A stretch of 15,219 nucleotides of DNA from Acidobacteriota bacterium (GCA_003223895.1 QHXD01000046.1:1-15219), one strand, 5' to 3'. Numbered from the stretch's first letter, positions 7,384 through 13,453 are shown. Numbers and translations are program-made. The notes: a model not told the origin generated them from the sequence alone.

Positions 7384-7560
7384 TCAGGCGTGGGCAATGC
7401 CGGCACGGCGGAGATCAATAGTTTCGATATATGGTTCGGCGCCGGAGTCCGGAATAACGGCCAGATATACCCCGCTGTGTTCGAAAAGTTCGCCGGCTTC
7501 GCTGTCCAGCGGTTTGAACGTGCGGGTGTATGCATCGTACTGAAGCTCAATCATAATCAT
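7384..7560 (-). CDS. Small protein of unknown function (58 aa), third gene of a microprotein operon
   Basis: 58 residues, beginning MIMIELQYDAYTRTFKPLDS and ending IDLRRAGIAHA. It is acidic with no membrane segment or signal peptide; the alternation 'GVYLAVIP' and 'YIETIDL' suggests short beta strands. I recognise no family. Support for being real is local: GGAGG lies five bases before the ATG at 7560, the start overlaps the stop of the preceding small gene (ATGA), and codon use is like that of neighbouring genes. Its stop is 2 bases from the convergent SDR stop. It is probably expressed together with the two small membrane proteins upstream. Confidence 0.7.
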   Translation of the reverse strand: MIMIELQYDAYTRTFKPLDSEAGELFEHSGVYLAVIPDSGAEPYIETIDLRRAGIAHA

Positions 7561-7694
7561 TGCAGCCTCCCTGCGCGAAGACGTTGGAATGCAGGCATCA
7601 GTGTCGAGAGGCTCGCCAGCGCCACGTACAACACGCCCGTGGCTGAAAAAATCGAGATCGCAACAAGCGCATAGACTTTAAACAGGTACATCAT
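7557..7694 (-). CDS. Small membrane protein (45 aa), second gene of a microprotein operon
   Basis: 45 residues, starting MMYLFKVYALVAISIF, with one clear membrane segment at about residues 8-33 (alanine, valine and leucine rich) followed by a basic tail (FQRLRAGRLQ). The basic C terminus suggests an N-out/C-in topology. GAGG lies five bases before the ATG at 7694, and the TGA overlaps the ATG of the next gene. No family recognised. The gap to the preceding small gene is 7 bases. Confidence 0.68.
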   Translation of the reverse strand: MMYLFKVYALVAISIFSATGVLYVALASLSTLMPAFQRLRAGRLQ

Positions 7695-7701
7695 TGTCGC
7701 C

Positions 7702-7806
7702 TCACCCTTTCATCAGCCGGCGCCCGCCATCCAGGATAAGTGCGACGCCGAAAATCAGGAGCCATCCGAGGAAAATCAAAATGGAGATTAAGAGTCCGTC
7801 GATCAT
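7702..7806 (-). CDS. Small membrane protein (34 aa), first gene of a microprotein operon
   Basis: 34 residues: MIDGLLISILIFLGWLLIFG followed by VALILDGG and a basic end (RRLMKG). Almost the whole length is one membrane-spanning helix. GAGGAG sits five bases before the ATG at 7806. Size and composition are typical of small bitopic proteins that act as subunits or regulators of membrane complexes, but I cannot assign a partner. The start region can pair with a complementary stretch about 80 bases upstream in the same transcript. Confidence 0.68.
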   Translation of the reverse strand: MIDGLLISILIFLGWLLIFGVALILDGGRRLMKG

Positions 7807-7904
7807 AACCACTCCTCGGGCGAGAGGGCGTAAGGGCCGGCATCGGCCCCTACGCGTGTATGAGGTTCGCAACGAGGATTTGTTGGTGAGTTAGAGGTGG
7901 TTAT
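7805..7904 (-). promoter_or_regulatory. Possible start-site-sequestering RNA structure ahead of the microprotein operon
   Basis: On the minus strand, ATAACCAC (7904-7897) is the exact complement of GTGGTTAT (7812-7805), which joins the Shine-Dalgarno GAGGAG to the ATG of the 34-residue gene. Pairing would cover the spacer and the first two bases of the start codon. A GC-rich hairpin (7828-7855) lies inside the loop. An 8-bp match over this distance can arise by chance. Confidence 0.28.
7828..7855. repeat. GC-rich hairpin in the leader of the microprotein operon
   Basis: Arms 7828-7838 and 7845-7855 (11 bp) pair around a 6-base loop with a single A/C mismatch (7833/7850). In RNA from the minus strand that mismatch becomes a G-U wobble, so the hairpin is fully paired in that direction. 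No U tract follows. It may be a small dispersed repeat or a leader stem. Confidence 0.5.
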
Positions 7905-7906
7905 CA

Positions 7907-8068
7907 TGGCGTCGATAAGAGCACACTGCTTACCAATCCACTCAGACGGTCTTTTATTCCAATAAAGCGTTGCCAACGCGCCTATTCACCCGCTTCGCGG
8001 TCTCGCAGTTGTTCACTTGTGCTCATATTGGCTGCCCGCATTTCGGCAATGCGACGGACTATCGGCAC
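7907..8068. other. Non-coding gap between the patatin gene and the microprotein operon
   Basis: No convincing gene. In the patatin frame, directly after its stop, a GTG-started stretch of 28 codons runs to a TAG at 7982-7984 (including MSTSEQLRDREAGE), then continues open to another stop at about 7904. It has no Shine-Dalgarno and I recognise no family; it may be the remains of a C-terminal extension or of another small gene. No clear promoter for the small operon is seen either. Confidence 0.35.
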
Positions 8069-9700
8069 TCACAGGTCGAGCATCTGCTTGATCTTGCCGT
8101 CGGTGTAAAACGTCTCGATGCTCTTACGTACAATCGACTTCAGTCCTGTCAGTCCTTCCTGGATGAGCGCATTGTCGACTGCTTGTGAAAGCGCTTCGTA
8201 GAGCTTTTTGCGGTTTGGCTTCGGAATCATCGCCGGAGTGAAACCTCCGGGAGGAGTGGGCTGAACCGGATGGATAGGTTTGGGTGTGAAGCGAAGCTTC
8301 GGCAGTTTGCCTTTGGAAATTTGATCAATCAAGTTCAGAAAGCTCTGCGCCTTTTGCCGGCCCAGATCGTAGTCATGGTCGCGAAAACCACGGTAGAGGA
8401 ATCCGAGGAACGCAAAGAAGCCGGCGCCGGCAAGATCCTTCGGGTCTGACGCAATTTGGTAAATGTACATTTCGTCCTTCTCATGAAGGTCGGCCGCCAG
8501 CTCGAGGATGAGGACACTGTCGATCCAGACGTCAGCTGCTGGTACACCCTTGGTCGCTGAAAGCTGTGTGTATTCCGGACTGAATTGTGCACGGAGTTGC
8601 GCTCGGGCGCCGTCCAGCCCGGCCCTGGTGAGTTGGAACTGATCGAGCAGCCGGCCAGCCAGGCCCTGGACGTCGGACGCCTTAAGGATGTCGTTCTCAA
8701 ATAAGCGCTTCAGCTCAGTGGCACGCCGGTTCAGCAGGCTCAGCGAGTCGTTGATGGTCTCCGCCTCGATCCAATCCTGGAACCCCGCCTGGTTGTAGAT
8801 CGCATTGACCAGCGCGCCAAGCATGAGTTTGAAAACGGCTTTGTCGGCGCTGATGGTGCTGAGTGTCGGATTGACGGGCCTCGGCGACACAAAAAGATAG
8901 GAACGACTATCCGAATTTTGATGCTTATCGAGCGAGTCGACGAATTTCTTGGCAAGGCCAAGCGGCTGATTCTGGAAGATGCCCCCGTCGGAATAGGTGA
9001 AGTCCCGGTTCGGTGCCGGCCATGGAGCTACAAACTGGGAGGTATAGTCTTTGATGTCCCGTGTCAGTTTGCCGGGCCGGAAAGCGAACGGAAAGGCACC
9101 GCAGGCGACAGCGGCATACGCAATGCGCGTCCACGTGACCGATTGGTCCGTCGTGGCATCGAGCGAAAACTCGATCTGATCTTGAAACTGCGTATAGTTG
9201 AATGTTCCGCCACTCAAGAGCGGGCGCGCAAAATCAACACCGTTCAGATTCGATAACGTGAGTCCGAGACGAACAGATCCCGAGGGATTCAGAGCAGGAT
9301 GGGATACCGGCGGCGGCGGTGACTGCGCGTATCGCCCGAGAAGGAACTGCCGGGCGAGGCTGTTCACGTAGTCTGAAGAGAATATGGACTGATCCGCGGA
9401 CTCGCTCCTGCCCAGGGGAAGCAAGCCGTTGATGTCCAGGCTCACAACCCACGAATTGTAGAACGGATTGTTGTAAGGATCCGCCAGCTGCGCTGCGGTG
9501 TAGAGCAGACTCTGCGCCGTAACGGCTGCGGTTACACCGCCCGCCGAGGCGCCGGTGAGTACATCAATATAAACGCGCTCGTCCGGCGGCGCAGTCTGGT
9601 TGTGCTGACCCAACGCATCGACTACTTCGTAAAGAACTCCGGCTTCAAAACTTCCGAGTGATACCGCGCCGGCAATCGTAATCGCCAGTCGATAGGGCAT
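8069..9700 (-). CDS. Patatin-like phospholipase / acyl hydrolase
   Basis: 543 residues from the ATG at 9700. A GTG at 9706 is also in frame, but the GAGG Shine-Dalgarno (9709-9706) overlaps it and is well placed for the ATG. The N terminus 'ITIAGAVSLGSFEAGVLYEV' is the oxyanion-hole region, although the usual glycine-rich GGGxxG is only partly kept. The nucleophile elbow is GASAG with Ser52, and the dyad Asp is Asp238 in 'YSDGGIFQNQP'. There is no signal peptide, so action on inner-membrane or cytoplasmic lipid is likely. The C-terminal 250 residues are helical and charged with no known domain visible to me; 'KPIHPVQPTPPGGFTP' (near residue 475) is a proline-rich linker. It follows a short secreted-protein gene and precedes the microprotein operon on the same strand. 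Family call firm; lipid substrate unknown. Confidence 0.85.
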   Translation of the reverse strand: MPYRLAITIAGAVSLGSFEAGVLYEVVDALGQHNQTAPPDERVYIDVLTGASAGGVTAAVTAQSLLYTAAQLADPYNNPFYNSWVVSLDINGLLPLGRSESADQSIFSSDYVNSLARQFLLGRYAQSPPPPVSHPALNPSGSVRLGLTLSNLNGVDFARPLLSGGTFNYTQFQDQIEFSLDATTDQSVTWTRIAYAAVACGAFPFAFRPGKLTRDIKDYTSQFVAPWPAPNRDFTYSDGGIFQNQPLGLAKKFVDSLDKHQNSDSRSYLFVSPRPVNPTLSTISADKAVFKLMLGALVNAIYNQAGFQDWIEAETINDSLSLLNRRATELKRLFENDILKASDVQGLAGRLLDQFQLTRAGLDGARAQLRAQFSPEYTQLSATKGVPAADVWIDSVLILELAADLHEKDEMYIYQIASDPKDLAGAGFFAFLGFLYRGFRDHDYDLGRQKAQSFLNLIDQISKGKLPKLRFTPKPIHPVQPTPPGGFTPAMIPKPNRKKLYEALSQAVDNALIQEGLTGLKSIVRKSIETFYTDGKIKQMLDL

Positions 9701-9816
9701 GGACACCTCACAGGCAAGACTCTACAAGGTGCGGCTCTTCATTTTTTGGAAAAATGCCGAAATTGAGTTGGTGGCGGCTGTAACTCCGCCTGGGCCTTCG
9801 GATCTTTCTTCTGCGG

Positions 9817-9957
9817 TCACCGGTTCAACGGCTTGAAGTTTCCCAGGTCTTTGCCGCTGGCAAGGGTGTAATAACCGCTCCATTCGGGCGGCGTCTGTGC
9901 CACACAAGGCAACGCCAGAACAGTGAGAATGACCAGCACGATTCCAGTTCTTCTCAT
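9817..9957 (-). CDS. Short secreted protein (46 aa), possibly cut by a premature TGA
   Basis: 46 residues beginning MRRTGIVLVILTVLALPCVA, a clear signal peptide (cleavage after VAQ or nearby), then TPPEWSGYYTLASGKDLGNF and KPLNR. AGAGGA lies about six bases before the ATG at 9957, and a good promoter lies at 9980-10008, so expression is likely. The mature part would be only about 25 residues. Past the TGA (9819-9817) the same frame stays open for another 25 codons (PQKKDPKAQAELQPPPTQFR...) to a stop at 9741-9739. The composition there (K, P, Q, few rare residues) resembles coding sequence. The natural protein may therefore be about 72 codons with a nonsense change. I do not recognise the family. 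The Cys in 'LPCVAQ' is not a convincing lipobox. Confidence 0.55.
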   Translation of the reverse strand: MRRTGIVLVILTVLALPCVAQTPPEWSGYYTLASGKDLGNFKPLNR

Positions 9958-9979
9958 GGGTATCCTCTCGGTACAGAAC

Positions 9980-10008
9980 GTTTTACGCCTCAGGAACGGC
10001 CGCGTCAA
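9980..10008 (-). promoter_or_regulatory. Sigma70-type promoter for the short secreted protein and patatin genes
   Basis: On the minus strand, TTGACG (10008-10003) and TAAAAC (9985-9980) are separated by exactly 17 bases, 22 bases before the ATG at 9957. The -35 box matches consensus at 5 of 6 positions and the -10 box at 4 of 6. Transcription would start near 9973. Confidence 0.6.
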
Positions 10009-10020
10009 CATCCGAATCAA

Positions 10021-10049
10021 CTGATGCCTGCAGGGAATTCGCGTATGAT
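10021..10049 (+). promoter_or_regulatory. Candidate promoter of the double-ACT gene
   Basis: TATGAT (10044-10049) matches the -10 consensus at 5 of 6 bases. The hexamer 17 bases upstream (CTGATG, 10021-10026) is a weak -35. The mRNA would start near 10056, leaving a short leader with GGGA about seven bases before the ATG at 10074. It is divergent from the promoter at 9980-10008. Confidence 0.42.
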
Positions 10050-10073
10050 GGAGGGCCATCAGCAGGGACAAAT

Positions 10074-10610
10074 ATGGCAGAAAAGGATCATGTGATTTTG
10101 ACCGCGATCGGGCCGGATCAAGTCGGCCTGGTTGAAAAAATATCGGAGTTTATCTCCCGGCGCGGCTGCAACATCGATGACAGCAAGATGGCGGTTTTTT
10201 GCGGCGAGTTCGCCGTTATCATCCTGATCAGCGGCGACAGTGGCAGCCTTTTCAAAATTTCCAGCGAGTATCGTGGGATCGAAAACGAGACCGGGCTCTC
10301 GGTCGCCATCAAGACACCGTCGGCGAGAAAAACGGCGGAGTTCTTTCTCCCGTACAAGCTCACGGCCACATGCATGGACCACCCGGGTGTCGTCTACCAG
10401 ATCAGCGGCGTGCTCAGCAGCCTGGGTGTGAACATCGAGTCGATGGAAACCAAAACCTACTCCGCGCCGATGAGCGGCACGCCCCTCTTTCAGCTTGAAG
10501 CCGACGTTGCCGTACCTGCCCGAACCAACATCAATAGCCTGCGCCAACGCCTGGAGCAGCTTCAACGAGACGAGAATATCGATATCGAGATCACCCCGAT
10601 GAAGGGGTAA
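10074..10610 (+). CDS. Double ACT-domain protein, GcvR-like (glycine cleavage system transcriptional repressor family)
   Basis: 178 residues made of two ACT domains: about residues 5-75 ('VILTAIGPDQVGLVEKISEF') and about 92-170 ('LTATCMDHPGVVYQISGVLS'). Each shows the ligand-binding loop type GPDQVGLV / DHPGVV between strand 1 and helix 1. E. coli GcvR has the same architecture and similar length (190 residues), and controls GcvA by binding it rather than DNA. No glycine-cleavage genes are in this window, so the amino-acid ligand and target are unknown here. The protein has no DNA-binding domain, hence it would act through a partner. The gene stands alone on this strand; its stop is 2 bases before inverted repeat A3. 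Confidence 0.85.
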   Translation: MAEKDHVILTAIGPDQVGLVEKISEFISRRGCNIDDSKMAVFCGEFAVIILISGDSGSLFKISSEYRGIENETGLSVAIKTPSARKTAEFFLPYKLTATCMDHPGVVYQISGVLSSLGVNIESMETKTYSAPMSGTPLFQLEADVAVPARTNINSLRQRLEQLQRDENIDIEITPMKG

Positions 10611-10611
10611 A

Positions 10612-10708
10612 GGATAAAGCCGCAGATTACGCGAATTACGCGGATGGGCGCTTAAAAAACCTTCCGATGCGCCCATCCGCGTAATTCGCGTAATCTGCGG
10701 CTTTATCC
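10612..10708. repeat. Long inverted repeat, family A copy 3 (40-bp perfect arms)
   Basis: Arms 10612-10651 and 10669-10708 are exact reverse complements around a 17-base A-rich loop. The core is AGCCGCAGATTACGCGAATT followed by ACGCGGATGGGCGC, matching the copies at 1014 and 2765. The outer GGATAA of the arms is specific to this copy and mirrored. It lies between the convergent ACT gene (stop 10610) and DUF6152 gene (stop 10722). Confidence 0.95.
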
Positions 10709-10721
10709 CTGCCCCCGCCAC

Positions 10722-11132
10722 CTATGGGTTCGATTCGGAGGACGATCCCGCGAACACTTTTCGTCCGTCGCTGAGCGTCACGGTTTGGGCATTGGTGAGA
10801 TTGGAACCATCTTTGGCAAGAAAGCCATTCACGGTGACCGATTCTCCAACCTTCAGGGAGTTCCTCGTCCAGCCGCGCCGCATCAAACCAGCAGGAGGGC
10901 CGAGTTCGATTTCCCAGCTCACGACCTTACCAGCCTCATCTTTCACGTCCATGAAGAAGCGAGCATGCGGATTTATCCATTCGACTTTCGTTACGGGACC
11001 AGTAATCGTATTCGGCTTGCTCCGGTCGTACTGCGCGGCGAACGAATGGTGGGCGAGGGCCGGGCCGGAAGTAACAGCGGCCAGGATCAAACCGAAAGCC
11101 AATGCGAAAACGAACGACGAGCTGATTTTCAT
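10722..11132 (-). CDS. DUF6152-family secreted protein
   Basis: 136 residues. The signal peptide spans residues 1-27 and ends in 'SGPALA', with 'HHSFAAQYD' at the mature N terminus, the hallmark of this family. The rest ('VEWINPHARFFMDVKDEAGK', 'WEIELGPPAGLMRRGW', 'VGESVTVNGFLAKDGSN') follows the family's small beta-barrel-like pattern. Function is unknown; the His-His start of the mature protein could bind a metal, which is inference. GGAAGG lies about five bases before the ATG. It follows the 'PDLSG.W' protein gene by 24 bases, so the two form an operon, an association I recall as common in soil Acidobacteriota and related groups. Confidence 0.85.
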   Translation of the reverse strand: MKISSSFVFALAFGLILAAVTSGPALAHHSFAAQYDRSKPNTITGPVTKVEWINPHARFFMDVKDEAGKVVSWEIELGPPAGLMRRGWTRNSLKVGESVTVNGFLAKDGSNLTNAQTVTLSDGRKVFAGSSSESNP

Positions 11133-11156
11133 ATTTGCCTTCCGTAGTCTGAGTCT

Positions 11157-12011
11157 TTACTTCCCACCCACATAGTGCGTGGCGTCCCTCTCCTCACAGA
11201 TAAACTCGATCAACTCCGTGTCGGGCATAATACGCTGGTTCACTTTGACGGTCCACGGTTTGGTATATGCTTTCCGATCATCGACCGTAATCTCGATTTC
11301 CAGATTTCCGTAGTCCGGACGGCGGAACCGTTCTGTCACTTTCGCGGCATTCGTCATCGGGCTGCCTCGAACATCCAGCCACATATCGTCAATGAACCCA
11401 GTTGTCTCCACGACGAGGGTATCTCCTTCCCACTTTCCTATCGAATACCCGTACCACCAGGGTTCAGCGTCTTTGTCGGGCAAAGCCCGGCCGGCTGTGA
11501 ATATCTGCCTGAGGCCGCTGTTGGCCTCGTAAATGATGAGGATGACTCCGGGAGTCTGGATGATCTTCCGGGGTTCGGGATGATTGTGAAATTGCAAGAA
11601 ACCCATCGGCAGACAATGCGCGTCGGGATTGTCTTTGCTGTTGTCCTCCATACGCTTTTTCACGAGCTCGGCAGCCCACGGTTGATAAGGAAGCCCGTCC
11701 TTGAACCCTGAACCGGCGTTGCCAAACGTAGCGATGGGAATTCCGTCGGGGGGGAGGGGAGGAGGCGGCGGAACGCCTGCGGCGGGCTGCCCGGCATTGA
11801 CCGGCCCGAGGGCGTTTCGAGGAGTTTGCCAGATTCCGGAAAGATCCGGCTTACCGTCAGGGGTTCTCGGCGTACGGCCGTTTAGATCCGGTTTTCCGTC
11901 AGGCGTTCTGGGAACTCCAGCAGTCGGATGAGGCGGCCACTGCGCCGCGAGCGATGGTGCGATGGCGACAACCACGGCGATCACAACAGCCGCTTTGAAC
12001 AACGTTTTCAT
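11157..12011 (-). CDS. Secreted protein of unknown function with 'PDGKPDLSG.W' motif
   Basis: 284 residues from the ATG at 12011, chosen because GGGAGG lies six bases upstream and a signal peptide follows directly (MKTLFKAAVVIAVVVAIAPS, cleavage near 'LAA|QW'). The 18 extra residues from an ATG at 12065 lie in the promoter and repeat. After the signal there are two copies of 'PRTPDGKPDL' spaced 14 residues apart, then a proline-rich stretch, then a conserved domain with 'HCLPMGFLQFHNHPEPRKII', 'IIYEANSGLRQIFTAGRALP', 'GYSIGKWEGDTLVVETTGF' and 'WTVKVNQRIMPDTELIEFIC'. This family is abundant in Acidobacteriota genomes, but its role is not known to me. It is periplasmic or secreted, and co-transcribed with the DUF6152 gene. 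Confidence 0.8.
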   Translation of the reverse strand: MKTLFKAAVVIAVVVAIAPSLAAQWPPHPTAGVPRTPDGKPDLNGRTPRTPDGKPDLSGIWQTPRNALGPVNAGQPAAGVPPPPPLPPDGIPIATFGNAGSGFKDGLPYQPWAAELVKKRMEDNSKDNPDAHCLPMGFLQFHNHPEPRKIIQTPGVILIIYEANSGLRQIFTAGRALPDKDAEPWWYGYSIGKWEGDTLVVETTGFIDDMWLDVRGSPMTNAAKVTERFRRPDYGNLEIEITVDDRKAYTKPWTVKVNQRIMPDTELIEFICEERDATHYVGGK

Positions 12012-12036
12012 TTCAGCCTCCCAGTGTCCAGAAGGC

Positions 12037-12065
12037 AATTTATTGAAGACTGACCCGGAATGCAA
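12037..12065 (-). promoter_or_regulatory. Candidate promoter of the PDLSG-protein/DUF6152 operon
   Basis: On the minus strand, TTGCAT (12065-12060) and TAAATT (12042-12037) are 17 bases apart and about 25 bases before the ATG at 12011. The match is moderate (3/6 and 4/6). The -35 box touches the left boundary of the REP-like element at 12065. Confidence 0.42.
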
Positions 12066-12181
12066 GAGAACGCGGGCTAAAGCCCGCGACTACATTTGGG
12101 AATCAACATTCGGCATGGCCCGGGTTGGTCGGAATCAACATTCGGCCTTAATGTGGTCGCGGGCTTTAGCCCGGGTTCTCT
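12065..12181. repeat. REP-like inverted repeat, family B copy 2, with internal direct repeats
   Basis: Arms 12065-12096 and 12150-12181 (32 bp) are reverse complements with two mismatches and contain the GCGGGCTAAAGCCCGC core. The 53-base centre holds a 16-bp direct repeat GGAATCAACATTCGGC at 12099-12114 and 12131-12146, offset by 32 bases. The element lies between divergent genes, overlapping or touching both promoter regions. Confidence 0.9.
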
Positions 12182-12188
12182 TTCGGGT

Positions 12189-12218
12189 TTGACAGCCGAC
12201 AATGGAGGCGCATATTCT
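12189..12218 (+). promoter_or_regulatory. Sigma70-type promoter of the exported aldolase gene
   Basis: TTGACA (12189-12194, perfect -35) and TATTCT (12213-12218) are separated by 18 bases. The mRNA would start near 12225, giving a leader of about 30 bases with AGGAG (12244-12248) before the ATG at 12256. It begins 8 bases after the REP-like element. Confidence 0.68.
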
Positions 12219-12255
12219 CCGATGCGCAAGCCAATCGGATCACAGGAGAATAAAT

Positions 12256-13353
12256 ATGAAGCACCTGCTCTTGTCAGTGGCAGTTTGCGTGGCTTTGGGG
12301 ATCGTCGCATTTGGTTTCCAGGCACAAAACACCGCGCCGCGGGCAGCCCAACCGGCCCAGGCGCCCCGCGGGGGCCAAGCGGGCCCAAACGCCGATCCCT
12401 ACGCCAACAACGCGGCGCCAGGGACCACGACATTCCCGCTGGCGGCTCCGGCGGGCAAGGACAGCAACGCCCGAATGGTCGCGCCGGCGGGGGCTGTAAA
12501 TACGGGGCCGTTCGACGCCAGTGCCTGGAAGTACGGAACCGCGTTCGATGCTCCAAAGGGCTCGAAGATCTGGAATCCCGTCAAGCTCAAGATGATGCAG
12601 GGCGGCAAAGTCACCGGCGGCACCCTCTTCAGCGCCACCGATCCGGCCACGTATTGTGCGATGGCCAATGCCGGCTACGACTTCATCTGGACGGAGATGC
12701 AGCACGATCAGCATGACTGGGGGTCGATAGCCCGCATGTGGCGAACCTGCCCGACTGCCAAGGCCGTTCCGGGCGTACGCGTCGCATACACCGATGAGCG
12801 CGAGATCCAGCATGCGCTCGATGCCGGCGCTCTGGTTGTCGTAGTGCCAACCGTAGACACCCTCGCCGAAGCAATCGAAGCGCGAAACTGGACTTACTTT
12901 CCACCTCTCGGAAGGCGCAGCAATGGCGGCGGCCAGGCGTTCGACGCCTCGATGTGGGGTGGAGTGCCGGGCGGTTATCGACAGACGATCAACGACAATG
13001 TTGTGTTGATCCTGATGATCGAGACCCTCGAGGGCCTCAAGAACGCCGACGAAATCGCCAAGGTCCCAGGCGTAACAGCCGTTTTCGCAGCCAGTGGGGA
13101 TCTGGGTAACTTCTCGGGTTATCGGCAGGGTACGCCGGACTACGAGCGGGCGATCAACATCGTTCACGACGCCGCATTCAAGGCCGGTGTGCGGCTGTGC
13201 GGCCCGCTGGCGTGGCGCGATCGGCCGGACTTCACCTGCTTCCAGGCCGGCAGCGAAACTGCCGCGATCGCCCGGGGCGTTGCAGCCGAGCTCGGTCCAC
13301 TCGCGAACACGCAGGGGAAACCCGAGGTTGGCCCGTTTGTCCAGAAGCAGTAA
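12256..13353 (+). CDS. Exported HpcH/HpaI-type aldolase (aldolase/citrate lyase family)
   Basis: 365 residues from the ATG at 12256, which has a strong AGGAG six to seven bases upstream; the 18-residue extension from 12202 overlaps the promoter. Residues 1-23 form a signal peptide (MKHLLLSVAVCVALGIVAFG, cleavage near 'FQA|Q'). Residues about 24-90 are a low-complexity Ala/Pro/Gly linker. The TIM-barrel then carries the class II aldolase residues known from E. coli HpaI: His150 (HpaI His45), Arg175 (Arg70), Glu256 (Glu149) and Asp282 (Asp175), with spacings of 25 and 26 as in HpaI. 'FPPLGRRSNGGGQA' is the family's substrate loop. The expected chemistry is metal-dependent retro-aldol cleavage of a 2-keto-3-deoxy or related acid, but in the periplasm. 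Substrate is unknown. Confidence 0.85.
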   Translation: MKHLLLSVAVCVALGIVAFGFQAQNTAPRAAQPAQAPRGGQAGPNADPYANNAAPGTTTFPLAAPAGKDSNARMVAPAGAVNTGPFDASAWKYGTAFDAPKGSKIWNPVKLKMMQGGKVTGGTLFSATDPATYCAMANAGYDFIWTEMQHDQHDWGSIARMWRTCPTAKAVPGVRVAYTDEREIQHALDAGALVVVVPTVDTLAEAIEARNWTYFPPLGRRSNGGGQAFDASMWGGVPGGYRQTINDNVVLILMIETLEGLKNADEIAKVPGVTAVFAASGDLGNFSGYRQGTPDYERAINIVHDAAFKAGVRLCGPLAWRDRPDFTCFQAGSETAAIARGVAAELGPLANTQGKPEVGPFVQKQ

Positions 13354-13374
13354 CTCGGGAACAGACGTATAAAC

Positions 13375-13443
13375 GACAATTGACTATTGACCAGTGAACA
13401 TTGACAAAGCTTTGTCAATGTTCACTGGTAATAGTCAATTGTC
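13375..13443. repeat. Near-perfect 69-bp palindrome without spacer
   Basis: The two halves are reverse complements meeting at AAAGCTTT (centre at 13409/13410), with one unpaired base in the left half (ATTGACCAG against ATTACCAG). The left half contains TTGAC three times (13380, 13387, 13401). It lies between convergent genes (stops at 13353 and 13454). It is AT-rich compared with its surroundings and unrelated to families A and B. It could act as a bidirectional terminator, though it lacks a classical U tract. Confidence 0.92.
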
Positions 13444-13453
13444 ATTTCCGAGA

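Noticed and set aside
7970..8188. 72-codon plus-strand frame overlapping the 3' end of the patatin gene
   Set aside because: Half of it is antisense to the patatin gene and it has no Shine-Dalgarno or family resemblance.
12274..13167. 297-codon minus-strand frame opposite the aldolase
   Set aside because: No recognisable motif or Shine-Dalgarno; the plus-strand aldolase has catalytic residues, promoter and Shine-Dalgarno.
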